DNA of 34,631 bases from positions 1-34,631 of the forward strand of contig CASFYR010000029.1 of assembly GCA_949298975.1 (NCBI GenBank). Direction: 5' to 3'. Below the pieces are notes generated by a model, which was given only the letters and a program-made list of their open reading frames with translations, did no database searches and was not told where the DNA came from. A program made the position numbers and the translations under genes. The stretch comes from an uncultured Bacillota bacterium (lineage in GTDB: Bacteria > Bacillota_I > Bacilli_A > Erysipelotrichales > Erysipelotrichaceae). The first letter of the stretch is position 1. The number at the start of each line of letters is the position of its first letter. Positions 1 to 8,217 of this stretch are shown here, piece after piece.

Positions 1-473
1 AATTCCTTATTGATCAAAAACGAAAACAGGATTCCCAAGATCAGCATTACCGGACCGCGGACCATCGGTCTAAGTCCGCCGGCAATGGCATTTTGGATCA
101 CGGTTACATCGCTGGTCAGCCGGGTGATCAAAGAAGAGGTATCAAAGTGATCGATGTTGAGAAAGGAATAATCCTGTATCCTGGTGAATTCCGCCTCTCT
201 TAGTTCACTGCCAAAACCATTGGCGGCAGTGGCGGCAAACCGGGCATACAATAATCCAAAGATCAAAGACAGAATTGCTAAAACCGCCATAACGATGCCT
301 TGTTTTAAAATGTAATCAATATTGCCGCTCATCAAACCGATATCGATAATGTTGGCCATGACCAGCGGGATGACTAGTTCCAAAGCCGATTCGACCATGA
401 CGCAGATGACAGCTAAAACGAAATATCGCCGGTAGCGCTTGGCATACCGGGCCAAACGAAACAGTTCCGCCAT
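1..473 (-). CDS. ABC exporter, N-terminal membrane part (partial, runs off the window)
   Basis: Reading the minus strand from the ATG at 473 gives about 157 uninterrupted codons beginning MAELFRLARYAKRYRRYF. Hydrophobic helices follow (about residues 17-38 and 58-80), then the stretch FLNIDHFDTSSLITRLTSDV, a hallmark of the transmembrane domain of type I ABC exporters that also carry their own ATPase (MdlB/LmrA-like). The ATPase domain should lie beyond the left edge. The start sits 1 nt after the stop of the MarR gene and its GGAG ribosome site lies inside the end of that gene, so the two are translationally coupled. A half-transporter partner would be expected downstream. The substrate cannot be told; a MarR partner suggests a drug or toxic compound (inference). 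Confidence 0.85.
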   Translation of the reverse strand, partial: MAELFRLARYAKRYRRYFVLAVICVMVESALELVIPLVMANIIDIGLMSGNIDYILKQGIVMAVLAILSLIFGLLYARFAATAANGFGSELREAEFTRIQDYSFLNIDHFDTSSLITRLTSDVTVIQNAIAGGLRPMVRGPVMLILGILFSFLINKE

Positions 474-474
474 A

Positions 475-894
475 TCAATCCTCCTGTAAATTGGCAATGG
501 CCCGTACGATGAAGCTTTCAAACAGTTCTTTTTCTTTATCGGTAAATCCTTCAAGAGTCCTGTCGATCGCTGATTTGAGATATTCATCCCATTTTACGGC
601 CGTCTTGCGGCCAAGATCGGTCAGACAGACGGCGAAGGAACGACGGTCATCTTTAGTTTCAATCCGGCTGATCATTCCTTTTTCTTCTAGACCATCTAAG
701 ATCGAAGAAACGGTTGATGGCGTAATGGCGTAATAATTAGCCAGATCGATATGCATACAGCCGTCATTGTGGGCAAGATAGCGCAAGATGCGCGGCTGGC
801 CGGGGGAAAGATCAAGTTTTTTGGCGTAGGGGCGCAGGTATTCCTGCTCCATCCGATACAGCCGGAAAATCAAAGTATTGAGCAGAGGTTTCAT
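475..894 (-). CDS. MarR-family transcriptional regulator
   Basis: A 139-residue protein of typical MarR length. The winged-helix core is visible: LSPGQPRILRYLAHNDGCMHIDLANYY is followed by the recognition helix ITPSTVSSILDGLEEKGMI and the wing RIETKDDRRSFAVCLTDLG, where the DxRS wing motif is diagnostic. The flanking helices would form the dimer. The ATG is preceded by GGAG at a normal distance. It leads a two-or-more-gene operon with the ABC exporter. A palindrome directly downstream of its own -10 box suggests autorepression relieved by a small ligand, as is usual in this family. The ligand is unknown. Confidence 0.93.
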   Translation of the reverse strand: MKPLLNTLIFRLYRMEQEYLRPYAKKLDLSPGQPRILRYLAHNDGCMHIDLANYYAITPSTVSSILDGLEEKGMISRIETKDDRRSFAVCLTDLGRKTAVKWDEYLKSAIDRTLEGFTDKEKELFESFIVRAIANLQED

Positions 895-922
895 ATCATT
901 CTCCTTCTAGTAAGTTTCCTAA

Positions 923-940
923 TAGTTAGTTTACTAACTA
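923..940. promoter_or_regulatory. Palindromic operator at the MarR promoter
   Basis: TAGTTAG and CTAACTA form a perfect 7-bp inverted repeat around a TTTA spacer. It lies just downstream of the minus-strand -10 box and upstream of the marR start, where a bound dimer would block RNA polymerase. The size and AT-rich symmetry fit MarR-family operators. The assignment to this regulator is inferred from position. Confidence 0.6.
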
Positions 941-949
941 ATTATAGCA
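941..949 (-). promoter_or_regulatory. Extended -10 promoter of the marR-ABC operon
   Basis: On the minus strand the sequence reads TGCTATAAT, a perfect -10 hexamer with the TGn extension. No good -35 box was found at 16-18 bp. The predicted start point falls inside or beside the 923-940 palindrome. Confidence 0.6.
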
Positions 950-968
950 CGCCTAAAAAGCAAGCGTA

Positions 969-996
969 TTGTAAAAATAGTAAAATATGTTATTCT
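969..996 (+). promoter_or_regulatory. Candidate promoter for the CorC/HlyC-type gene
   Basis: TTGTAA (969-974) and TATTCT (991-996) are separated by 16 bp. They lie about 40 bp upstream of the start codon and face away from the marR promoter. Both boxes are imperfect, so this is tentative. Confidence 0.35.
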
Positions 997-1031
997 ATTG
1001 ATTAAGAATCAAGAATAGGAGAGTGGTTAAT

Positions 1032-2345
1032 TTGGATTCGATACCCTTGCAAATCTTAGTACAAATCGCGCTGATCCTGGTCAATGCTTTTTTCGCAGCC
1101 AGTGAGATCGCGGTCATTTCACTGAATTCAGCAGTTTTAAAAAGTAAAGCCGAAGAGGGAGATAAGAAGGCGGCCCGCCTGCTCAAACTTAATGAAGAAC
1201 CTTCTGATTTCTTATCTACCATTCAGATCGGTATTACTCTAGCCGGCTTTTTGGGCAGTGCCTTTGCCGCCGACGCTTTCGCTAAATATCTGGTGGAATG
1301 GCTTGTTTATGATTTAGGGGTCACAATGATTCCGTCTGCCCTTTTAGGAACGATATCCGTCGTTGTAATTACCATCATTTTATCTTTCTTTACGCTGATC
1401 TTCGGTGAACTGGTGCCAAAGCGTCTGGCTATGCATAATCCTTATGCGATCGCTTCGTTTTCCTGCGGCGTCATCAGTTTTGTTGCCTGGACCATGAAAC
1501 CGGTCATCCGCCTTTTGTCCTTTTGTACCCGGATGGTTCTTCGGATCTTTGGCATTAAAGATGAAGACGGCAATGATGAAGTGAGTGAAGAAGAGATCCG
1601 GATGATGGTTGATATCGGAGAGAAAAGCGGAACAATAGATAAAGATGAAAGCGAATGGATCCAGAATATTTTCGCTTTTGATGATATGGAGATCAAAGAG
1701 ATCATGACACATCGGACCGATACGGTCTGCATCGCCATTGACGATGACTATGATAAGGTCGTGGCATGCTTTAAAGAAAGCGGTCTTTCCCGTTTGCCGG
1801 TCTATGATGAAGATAAGATGGATATTATCGGGGTGCTTTATGTGCGTGATCTTTTCCTGAATGATCAAAACAGAGATATCAGCAGTTTGATGCGCAAACC
1901 TTATTTTGTGCCGGAAACGATGAAAGCCGATGTCTTGTTTGATGAGATGCGCCAGGAAAAAGTTCATCTGGCGATCGTCGTGGATGAATACGGCGGTTTT
2001 AGCGGTATCGTCACTTTAGAAGATTTGATGGAGGCGATCGTCGGCAATATATATGATGAATATGACAAACGCGAAGATGCCGAAGATGTCGTCCAGTTAG
2101 CAAACGGTGAGTATCTGATAAGCGGTCAGGCGGCTTTGAGCGAGATTTTCGATAAGACCAAGATCAAGCTGTTTAAAGAAGAAGAAGCAAACTACGATAC
2201 CCTGAGCGGTTTAATTACCGGTCATCTCAACCGCATCCCTGACGGGGCGGTAACTCTTGATTTCGCTGAGGCGGAAATTGCCGTAACCGAAGTCAAAAAA
2301 CACCGGATCGAAAAAGTAATTGTCAGACCAAAAAAGACAGTATGA
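1032..2345 (+). CDS. CNNM/DUF21-CBS-CorC membrane protein (HlyC/CorC, MpfA/YhdP-like)
   Basis: A 437-residue protein with the complete family order. An N-terminal DUF21/CNNM membrane domain (about residues 1-185) contains the motif NAFFAASEIAVISLNS and the segment GELVPKRLA. Two CBS domains follow (about 200-325, with IMTHRTDTVCI and DIIGVLYVRDL), then a C-terminal CorC_HlyC transporter-associated domain. Relatives are linked to magnesium efflux or cation homeostasis; that role is family knowledge, and the older name hemolysin is misleading. I chose TTG 1032 as the start: GGAG at 1018-1021 lies 10 nt upstream, whereas the upstream in-frame GTG at 1023 is only 1 nt from it. Homologs also begin just before the IPLQILVQ helix. 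Monocistronic. Confidence 0.92.
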   Translation: MDSIPLQILVQIALILVNAFFAASEIAVISLNSAVLKSKAEEGDKKAARLLKLNEEPSDFLSTIQIGITLAGFLGSAFAADAFAKYLVEWLVYDLGVTMIPSALLGTISVVVITIILSFFTLIFGELVPKRLAMHNPYAIASFSCGVISFVAWTMKPVIRLLSFCTRMVLRIFGIKDEDGNDEVSEEEIRMMVDIGEKSGTIDKDESEWIQNIFAFDDMEIKEIMTHRTDTVCIAIDDDYDKVVACFKESGLSRLPVYDEDKMDIIGVLYVRDLFLNDQNRDISSLMRKPYFVPETMKADVLFDEMRQEKVHLAIVVDEYGGFSGIVTLEDLMEAIVGNIYDEYDKREDAEDVVQLANGEYLISGQAALSEIFDKTKIKLFKEEEANYDTLSGLITGHLNRIPDGAVTLDFAEAEIAVTEVKKHRIEKVIVRPKKTV

Positions 2346-2361
2346 TGACATACGGTCTTTT
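2332..2361. terminator. Bidirectional intrinsic terminator overlapping two stop codons
   Basis: AAAAGAC-A-GTATG pairs with CATAC-G-GTCTTTT around an ATGA loop. It has an A-tract on one side and a T-tract on the other, so it works for both converging genes. The stop codons of the CorC-type gene (2343-2345) and the TraB-type gene (2360-2362) lie inside or at the edge of the hairpin. Confidence 0.8.
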
Positions 2362-3520
2362 AAATGATACCCAGAAAGGATTTGATGATATCGATCCCAG
2401 CCAGAATGCTGCCGATCGAAGCAGTCAGGTTAGTCAGCACCACTACCAATAAGATATGAGTTACCCGGTTATGCCAGAAACCTTTCAGCGAATCAGTGTC
2501 TTTAGCCAGATCCTCAAAATCCTTGACCCGCGGTTTTCTGATCCACGCTTCGCAAAGTCCGGCAAACCAGCCGCCGGCCAAAAGGGGATGCTGGGTAGTT
2601 AATGGGTCAACGATAAAAGCGACGGCAATCGTTAAAGGATGACTGAAAGCGATGATAGCGCCAAGGGCGCTAAGACTGCCAGTCCAAAGCAGCCAGGATT
2701 TGATCTGGTCCAGCCCGACATCTGCATTGATAAAAAGACTGGCAATAATAATGATGATGATCGCTAACGGCAAGATCCACTTGATCGCCGCAGCCAATCC
2801 TTTCTTTTCAGGAATCTGATTGAGTTTGGCGATATCGATATCTTCATCGATATGATTTTTGATCCCCTTGGCATGCGCCGCCCCGATGATGGCCACTATT
2901 TTGTCGCCTTTAGCGTTTTTGATCATTGAAGACAGGTACATATCCCGCTCATCGACCAATATTTTTTTGACGGTCGGGAAATTTTTGGCAACTTCGGCCA
3001 TAGCTACATCGAGCATATCGGTTTCTTTTAGTTTGGCGATATCTTCTTCACTGATATCTTCGTCATCAAAGATCGACATGATGATCGCTGACAACAATTT
3101 GCCCTTTTCCCAAAAACCCAGACTATGCCAGATTCTGGCAAAGGTCGTTTTGATATTGCGATCGGCTAATACCAGTTCGCAGCCAAGTTCCCTGGCCTTG
3201 GCGATACCGGCTGCCATCTCTCCGCCGGAAGTGGTATCCATTTTGGCGGCCATTCGTTTTTGAAAAGAGCTGAGGATAACGCTGACCAGAAGGTAGCCGA
3301 CCTTTTTATTTTTGATAACTTCGGTAATATCGGTATTGCGCCAGCGGTCCTGGTTGTTTAAAGTATCCATCCTTTCGCTGTCCAGTTCAATGCAGATGGC
3401 GTCCGGTCTGACTTCCTCGATGGTCCGGTTAACATCGTCAACACTGTTTTTGGAAACATGCGCTGTTTTGATAAGATAGATCTCTTTATGGCCGTAATTG
3501 ATTTTTTCAATGCTCTCCAT
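2360..3520 (-). CDS. TraB/PrgY/GumN-family membrane protein
   Basis: A 386-residue protein, the usual full length for the TraB/PrgY branch. The N-terminal TraB domain shows LIKTAHVSKNSVDDVN (His21), the acidic AICIELDSERMD, and near the end of the domain the second conserved histidine in AIIGAAHAKGIKNH. These are the residues that place the family with Tiki-like putative metalloproteases. The C-terminal third has several transmembrane segments (around residues 247-265, 280-305 and 350-385). In Enterococcus PrgY blocks self-response to a peptide pheromone; whether this protein acts on peptides is unknown. AGGA lies 8 nt before the ATG. It is a single gene converging on the CorC-type gene. Confidence 0.88.
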   Translation of the reverse strand: MESIEKINYGHKEIYLIKTAHVSKNSVDDVNRTIEEVRPDAICIELDSERMDTLNNQDRWRNTDITEVIKNKKVGYLLVSVILSSFQKRMAAKMDTTSGGEMAAGIAKARELGCELVLADRNIKTTFARIWHSLGFWEKGKLLSAIIMSIFDDEDISEEDIAKLKETDMLDVAMAEVAKNFPTVKKILVDERDMYLSSMIKNAKGDKIVAIIGAAHAKGIKNHIDEDIDIAKLNQIPEKKGLAAAIKWILPLAIIIIIIASLFINADVGLDQIKSWLLWTGSLSALGAIIAFSHPLTIAVAFIVDPLTTQHPLLAGGWFAGLCEAWIRKPRVKDFEDLAKDTDSLKGFWHNRVTHILLVVVLTNLTASIGSILAGIDIIKSFLGII

Positions 3521-3578
3521 GCATTATATCCTATCATAAAATATCGTCCGATTTCTAGTTTTATGAGAAATGGCGATG

Positions 3579-3587
3579 TGATATAAT
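3579..3587 (+). promoter_or_regulatory. Extended -10 promoter of the cdaA-cdaR-glmM operon
   Basis: TGATATAAT gives a perfect TATAAT with the TG extension, 24 bp before the cdaA start. A strong ribosome site (GGAGG at 3601-3605) follows. No convincing -35 box. Confidence 0.6.
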
Positions 3588-3611
3588 GTTTACTGATGAA
3601 GGAGGAGTTCG

Positions 3612-4784
3612 ATGCCTGATTACAATATTAACTTAACCATTCAGAACATATGGACGATATCGCGGATTTTCCTCGACGTAGCGATCATGTGGTTCCTTTT
3701 ATATTACGCCATCAAAGTGGCCCGCAATAATTCCCGGACGATCCAGATCTTCAAAGGGATCGTGTTAGTTTTGATCATCAACGGTCTGGCCAAGATCATG
3801 GGCCTGACGACGATTGCCTATTTCTCCGATGTTTTTATCAACTGGGGATTTCTGGCGGTCATTATCATTTTCCAGCCGGAGATCAGAATGCTTCTGGAGC
3901 GGATCGGTAAAACCAATGCCTTTACCAGAATTACTACTCTTTTATCAAATGAAAAAGAAAAATTGGTTGATGAAGTTTATCGGGCCGTTCTGGTTTTAAG
4001 TTCCGAGCGAACCGGGGCTTTGATCTCGATCGAGCAGAGTCAGTCGCTGCAGGATTATATCAAGACCGGTATCCCGATCAATTCCGTTGTATCAAAAGAA
4101 TTGTTATCCAGTATTTTTATGACGACAACCCCGCTGCATGATGGGGCGGTCATTATTCAGGGCGATAAGATTGCCTGTGCCAGTGCTTATTTCCCGCCGA
4201 CCAATCTGGAGCTGCCATCCCGCTATGGTGCCAGACACCGGGCGGCTTTAGGCATCAGTGAAGTCACTGACGCTTTGACGATCGTCGTCAGTGAAGAGAC
4301 ATCAACGATCTCAATTGCCGAAAAAGGGCAGATTTTTTCCGTTGATGACAAACAGCTTAAAGATTACTTAAGAAGAGTTATCCTCAATGATGAAATTGAG
4401 ATCCGCGAGGGGACAAAACAACGTTCGTCCCTGTTTGAAAGCGATGAACCGGAGATTGTCATCGCCAAAGATGATGAAAGCCATCCGGCCGGAAACATCT
4501 TGAGCCATCTTTTTAAGGCAAAACCAAAAAAGAAGAAAAAGAAAAAGAAGAATGTCAGCTCGGTTGCCAGCGAGGCTGAAGATCTAAATGATAACGATAT
4601 GAAAGTACCGCACAATAATCGGCTGAAATATGAAAAGAATCAGGAAAGCGAAACCAAGACACAGCCGGAAGTGGCAGAGGCGGAAGAAACGACCGTCAAA
4701 CCGGAAGTAGATGTTATCGAAATTACTGACAATATCACTGAAGAAGACCGGCAGTCAGGAGGTGAAGATGATGCGCAAAAATAA
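3612..4784 (+). CDS. cdaA: Diadenylate cyclase CdaA with an unusual charged C-terminal tail
   Basis: Membrane-bound enzyme making c-di-AMP from two ATP. Three N-terminal transmembrane helices (about residues 15-95) precede the DAC domain. The domain has the catalytic DGA motif in TTPLHDGAVIIQG (Asp177-Ala179) and the RHR motif in GARHRAALGISE (Arg208-Arg210). Family members are usually about 270-280 residues; this one has 390. The extra part, from about residue 265, contains eight consecutive lysines (306-313) followed by a strongly acidic, disordered-looking stretch to the end. It overlaps cdaR by 17 nt and heads the conserved cdaA-cdaR-glmM operon. In that operon CdaR and GlmM are known partners that modulate cyclase activity. 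The catalytic assignment is secure; the role of the tail is unknown. Confidence 0.96.
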   Translation: MPDYNINLTIQNIWTISRIFLDVAIMWFLLYYAIKVARNNSRTIQIFKGIVLVLIINGLAKIMGLTTIAYFSDVFINWGFLAVIIIFQPEIRMLLERIGKTNAFTRITTLLSNEKEKLVDEVYRAVLVLSSERTGALISIEQSQSLQDYIKTGIPINSVVSKELLSSIFMTTTPLHDGAVIIQGDKIACASAYFPPTNLELPSRYGARHRAALGISEVTDALTIVVSEETSTISIAEKGQIFSVDDKQLKDYLRRVILNDEIEIREGTKQRSSLFESDEPEIVIAKDDESHPAGNILSHLFKAKPKKKKKKKKNVSSVASEAEDLNDNDMKVPHNNRLKYEKNQESETKTQPEVAEAEETTVKPEVDVIEITDNITEEDRQSGGEDDAQK

Positions 4785-6168
4785 TCAAACGCCGCACGAT
4801 TCCAAATCCAAGGTCGAATTGGCCAATCGAATTGCCGATCAGTCAAAAAAAGTATCCAGTGCATATACCAATATGGAAGAAGCGGTATTCAGAGGAATCC
4901 GTTTCATTTCGTCATTTGTCGATAAAATTGTTTTTTCCAAGCATTTGATGCCGTTTGCCGCTTTGGTTTTGGCGGTAATGCTTTATCTGTCGGTTAATAT
5001 CAATTCTGACAACAGCATCTTTATTACTCCTTTAGCCAGTGCGCGTACCTTAAATGACGTTACGGTCGTAGCCCGGTATAATTCCGAATCGTTTGAAGTC
5101 AGCGGTCTGCCGGAGACTTGCACGGTGACGCTGACCGGCGAAGCGGCCAATGTCACTAATGCCGCCGCTAAAAGCGGTACTTGTCAAGTCAATCTGGAAG
5201 GATTGACCGAAGGGACACACTCGGTCAATGTCGTCGCTGTCGGCTATGGCGATAATGTTACGGCTACGGTTACACCAAGCAATGTCGTGGTTACTCTGGC
5301 CCGTAAGACGACTGCTCAGTTTGAAGTTGATTATGATTATGTTAATACCGATAAGATGGACTCACGCTATATCGTCGGCGTACCGGAATTTGTTGACGGC
5401 AACCGGGTCAATATCCGGGCGTCTCAAACGACGCTTGATTCAATCGCTTTTGTTAAGGTTTTGATCGATGTTTCCGGCAAAACGGCTGATTTTGAGACCG
5501 AAGCGCCGCTGGTGGCTTATGATGCAAAAGGCAATGTCGTCAATGCCGACATCATTCCAAATACGATTACCGTTAAAGTGCCGGTATCTTCGCCACATAA
5601 AGTTGTGCCGATCGTATTAAAGGTCAGCGGGGAAGTGCCGAATAATCTGGCGATCGAAAGCATCTCCATGGATCAGCAGACCACGATCATTTATGCTTCT
5701 GAAGATGTGCTCAGCAGTGTAGAACAGGTGGAAATCAATGTTGACGCCTCTACCTTGACCCGTGATACGCAGGTAGCGATGCCGGTGACTTTGCCAGAGG
5801 GGGTATCAAGCGCCGATGTAACGATGGTCAACTTAAATATCACGCTGGCGGAAGCTGTGACGAAAACGATCGAGGATGTACCGATCAATTATCAAAACAA
5901 CGATAATAACTATGCAGCGGTTATCAAAGATAATCAGACCAAGGTATCGGTTGAAGTCAAGGGAACCAACAGCAATATCGAATCGATTACAGCCGCTGAT
6001 CTGTTCGTCTATATCGATCTGAAGGGACTAAAACCGGGCGAATACGATATTCCGTTGCAGATCCAGTCTAATACGGCCAACAATTTTGTTACATATACTT
6101 TAGTACAGCCGACCTTGCATATCACTTTGGTCGGAAACGAAAACAGCGGAGGAGATTTAGTAGAATAA
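4768..6168 (+). CDS. cdaR: CdaR (YbbR-domain) regulator of CdaA
   Basis: About 466 residues. A cytosolic N-terminus is followed by one transmembrane helix (HLMPFAALVLAVMLYLSV) and then an extracellular part made of repeated YbbR domains, seen as recurrent beta-rich blocks such as VTVVARYNSESFEVSGLPE, VPIVLKVSGEVP and VPINYQNNDNNYAAVI. CdaR proteins bind CdaA in the membrane and tune its output. The start is decided by AGGAGGTG at 4757-4764, which serves ATG 4768 (5 nt) or the adjacent ATG 4771 (8 nt); the two differ by one residue. An upstream ATG at 4711 has no ribosome site and lies deep in cdaA. The stop overlaps the glmM start by 1 nt (TAATG). Confidence 0.93.
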   Translation: MMRKNNQTPHDSKSKVELANRIADQSKKVSSAYTNMEEAVFRGIRFISSFVDKIVFSKHLMPFAALVLAVMLYLSVNINSDNSIFITPLASARTLNDVTVVARYNSESFEVSGLPETCTVTLTGEAANVTNAAAKSGTCQVNLEGLTEGTHSVNVVAVGYGDNVTATVTPSNVVVTLARKTTAQFEVDYDYVNTDKMDSRYIVGVPEFVDGNRVNIRASQTTLDSIAFVKVLIDVSGKTADFETEAPLVAYDAKGNVVNADIIPNTITVKVPVSSPHKVVPIVLKVSGEVPNNLAIESISMDQQTTIIYASEDVLSSVEQVEINVDASTLTRDTQVAMPVTLPEGVSSADVTMVNLNITLAEAVTKTIEDVPINYQNNDNNYAAVIKDNQTKVSVEVKGTNSNIESITAADLFVYIDLKGLKPGEYDIPLQIQSNTANNFVTYTLVQPTLHITLVGNENSGGDLVE

Positions 6169-7511
6169 TGGGGAAATATTTTGGAACGGATGGCATTCGC
6201 GGCGAAGCCAATGAGGGATTAACTGTTCGCATTGCCTATCAGGTCGGCAGTTTTTTGGCTGATTACTACAGCAAAGAAGGCAAGGCTAAAATTTGTATCG
6301 GTAAAGATACCAGGCTGTCATCTTCGATGTTTGAGAGCGCTCTGGCTTTAGGCATCAGCGCCCATGGCGGCGAGGCTTATCTTTTAGGTTATACCAGCAC
6401 CCCTTGTCTGGCTTATGTCGTATCGCATGAAGATTTTGACTGCGGGATCATGATTTCGGCCAGTCACAATCCGTTCAGCGATAATGGGATCAAAGTCTTT
6501 GCGACCAACGGTTTAAAGCTGGATGCGGCGATTGAGACAGCAATTGAAGAATATATTGACAGCGGCGAAGATCTGCCGCTGGCCAAAAAAGCAGCGATCG
6601 GCCAAGTATTTGATTATCATCAGGGAGTAGAAGATTATTTGGCGTGGTTAGATGAGATCTATGATTTTGATCTGAACGGCATGAAAATTGCTTTGGATCT
6701 GGCTAACGGCAGTTCTTGTTTTACCGCCAAGCGAGCTTTAGAGAAAAAAGGGGCTAAGTTAGCCATCGTTTCCGATGAACCAAACGGCACCAACATTAAT
6801 AACGGCTGCGGTTCCACACATTTGGGTCATTTGAAAGATTTTGTCAAAGGCGGCAATTATGATATTGGTTTCGCTTTTGACGGGGATGCCGACCGAGTGC
6901 TGGTTGTAAACAGCCGAGGCGAAGAGATCGACGGCGATAAGATTATGTATATCTTAGCTAATCATCTCAAGAAACATGATAAACTTACCAATAATACCCT
7001 GGTAACGACGGTTATGTCGAATATCGGCCTTTATAAGGCGTTGGACCGAGCTCATATCGCCTATGATATCGTTGCAGTCGGCGATAAGAATGTAGCTGAT
7101 TCAATGGTACGTAATGACTTTGCGATCGGCGGTGAACAGTCCGGCCACATTATTAATAAACACAGCGGGTTATTTGGCGATGGATTAAAAACGGCCATGA
7201 ATATCTTGGAAGCAATGATCGAAAGCAATCTGTCCATTGATGAACTGTGCGATGATGTAAAGATCTATCCGCAGCTCTTGGTCAATGAGCGGATGAAAGA
7301 CAAGAATGTCGTTTTACACGATCAAGAAATCAATGAATTGATCGCTAAAATCAAAGACGAACTGGGAAATGACGGCCGGATCCTGGTAAGACCAAGCGGT
7401 ACCGAACCGCTGATCCGAGTCATGGTCGAAGCGGACAGTGCGCAAAAATGTCACGATCTCGTCTATGAAGTGATTGATTTAATCAAAGCTAAAGGTTACA
7501 GTGAAGAGTAA
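6168..7511 (+). CDS. glmM: Phosphoglucosamine mutase GlmM
   Basis: Converts glucosamine-6-phosphate to glucosamine-1-phosphate on the way to UDP-GlcNAc. All four signature loops are present in 447 residues: the phosphoserine loop ISASHNPFSDNG (Ser99), the metal-binding loop FAFDGDADRVLVV, the sugar-binding GGEQSGHI, and the phosphate-binding RPSGTEPLIRVMVE. The N-terminal GKYFGTDGIRG is typical. Its ATG overlaps the cdaR stop. The nearest GGAGGAG is 13 nt upstream, rather far, so translational coupling probably helps. Last gene of the operon, followed at once by an intrinsic terminator. Confidence 0.98.
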   Translation: MGKYFGTDGIRGEANEGLTVRIAYQVGSFLADYYSKEGKAKICIGKDTRLSSSMFESALALGISAHGGEAYLLGYTSTPCLAYVVSHEDFDCGIMISASHNPFSDNGIKVFATNGLKLDAAIETAIEEYIDSGEDLPLAKKAAIGQVFDYHQGVEDYLAWLDEIYDFDLNGMKIALDLANGSSCFTAKRALEKKGAKLAIVSDEPNGTNINNGCGSTHLGHLKDFVKGGNYDIGFAFDGDADRVLVVNSRGEEIDGDKIMYILANHLKKHDKLTNNTLVTTVMSNIGLYKALDRAHIAYDIVAVGDKNVADSMVRNDFAIGGEQSGHIINKHSGLFGDGLKTAMNILEAMIESNLSIDELCDDVKIYPQLLVNERMKDKNVVLHDQEINELIAKIKDELGNDGRILVRPSGTEPLIRVMVEADSAQKCHDLVYEVIDLIKAKGYSEE

Positions 7512-7533
7512 AGATTAATTCTTTGCTCTTTTT
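7504..7533 (+). terminator. Intrinsic terminator after glmM
   Basis: AAGAGTAAAGA pairs with TCTTTGCTCTT (one G-T pair) around a 5-nt loop, followed by a T-run. The 5' arm starts inside the last codons of glmM. Confidence 0.75.
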
Positions 7534-7538
7534 AATTA

Positions 7539-7547
7539 TGGTATTAT
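7539..7547 (+). promoter_or_regulatory. Extended -10 promoter of the two-component operon
   Basis: TGGTATTAT, a TGn-extended -10 box, ends 16 nt before the regulator start. Its upstream part would overlap the glmM terminator, so the two units are packed back to back. Weak evidence for a -35. Confidence 0.45.
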
Positions 7548-7563
7548 ATAGACAGGTGATATT

Positions 7564-8217
7564 ATGAAAAAAGTAATCAATGTGGTAGAGGATGAAAAAG
7601 ACCTCAATGAACTGGTCAAACGCTATTTGGAAAAGGAAGGATATGTCATCAACTCATATCTCACTTTTGATGAAGCTTATTCGCATTTGGATGATCATTG
7701 CGACCTGTGGGTACTCGATATCATGCTTGACGACAAGAGCGGTTTTGATCTCATTGAAGAAATCAAAAACCGGAATCACGACACTCCGGTCGTCTTCATG
7801 AGCGCCAGAGATAAAGAATTTGACCGGATCATCGGTCTTGAGAAGGGTTCGGACGATTATATTACTAAGCCTTTCTCACCCAAAGAGCTGGTCTTAAGGA
7901 TCAACAATATCATGCGCCGCGTCTATAAAGATGATGAAAAGATCATGATCGACGGTTATGAGATCGATGAGAATCAGCGTGTTGTCTACAAGGATGGTGC
8001 GCCGATTGATCTGACGACAAAGGAATTTGATCTTCTGATGTTGTTTGTCAAAAATAAAGGGACTGCTTTTTTGCGGGAACAGATCTTAACAAAGGTCTGG
8101 GATGAAAATTTTTATGGTTCTGACCGGGTTGTTGACGATACCCTGCGCCGTTTGCGGAAGAAAATGCCAAAGATCAATATTCAGACCATATACGGCTTTG
8201 GCTATCGTTTAGGCTGA
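7564..8217 (+). CDS. OmpR/PhoB-family response regulator
   Basis: A 217-residue two-domain protein. The receiver domain has an acidic pocket near the N-terminus (VVEDEKD), the phosphoacceptor Asp52 in WVLDIMLDD, and the switch residues in VVFMSARD and the conserved Lys102 in ITKPFSPKEL. The C-terminal winged-helix DNA-binding domain (about 130-217) has the typical LTTKEFDLLMLFVKNKG, RVVDDTLRRLRKK and TIYGFGYRL. The ribosome site is AGGTG 5 nt before the ATG. Its stop overlaps the kinase start (TGATG), so the two are an obligate pair. The signal and target genes are not evident; the neighbouring wall genes make envelope stress a guess only. Confidence 0.95.
   Translation: MKKVINVVEDEKDLNELVKRYLEKEGYVINSYLTFDEAYSHLDDHCDLWVLDIMLDDKSGFDLIEEIKNRNHDTPVVFMSARDKEFDRIIGLEKGSDDYITKPFSPKELVLRINNIMRRVYKDDEKIMIDGYEIDENQRVVYKDGAPIDLTTKEFDLLMLFVKNKGTAFLREQILTKVWDENFYGSDRVVDDTLRRLRKKMPKINIQTIYGFGYRLG

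Noticed and set aside
1380-1967. Long minus-strand open frame inside the CorC-type gene (and similar ones inside cdaR, ddl, ntpA and the M18 gene)
   Set aside because: These lie fully opposite well-supported genes, have no ribosome site or recognisable domain, and read as the mirror of biased codon use on the other strand.
4711-4767. Earlier ATG for cdaR inside cdaA
   Set aside because: No ribosome site, while AGGAGGTG lies just before ATG 4768/4771; the extra residues are out-of-frame cdaA tail sequence.
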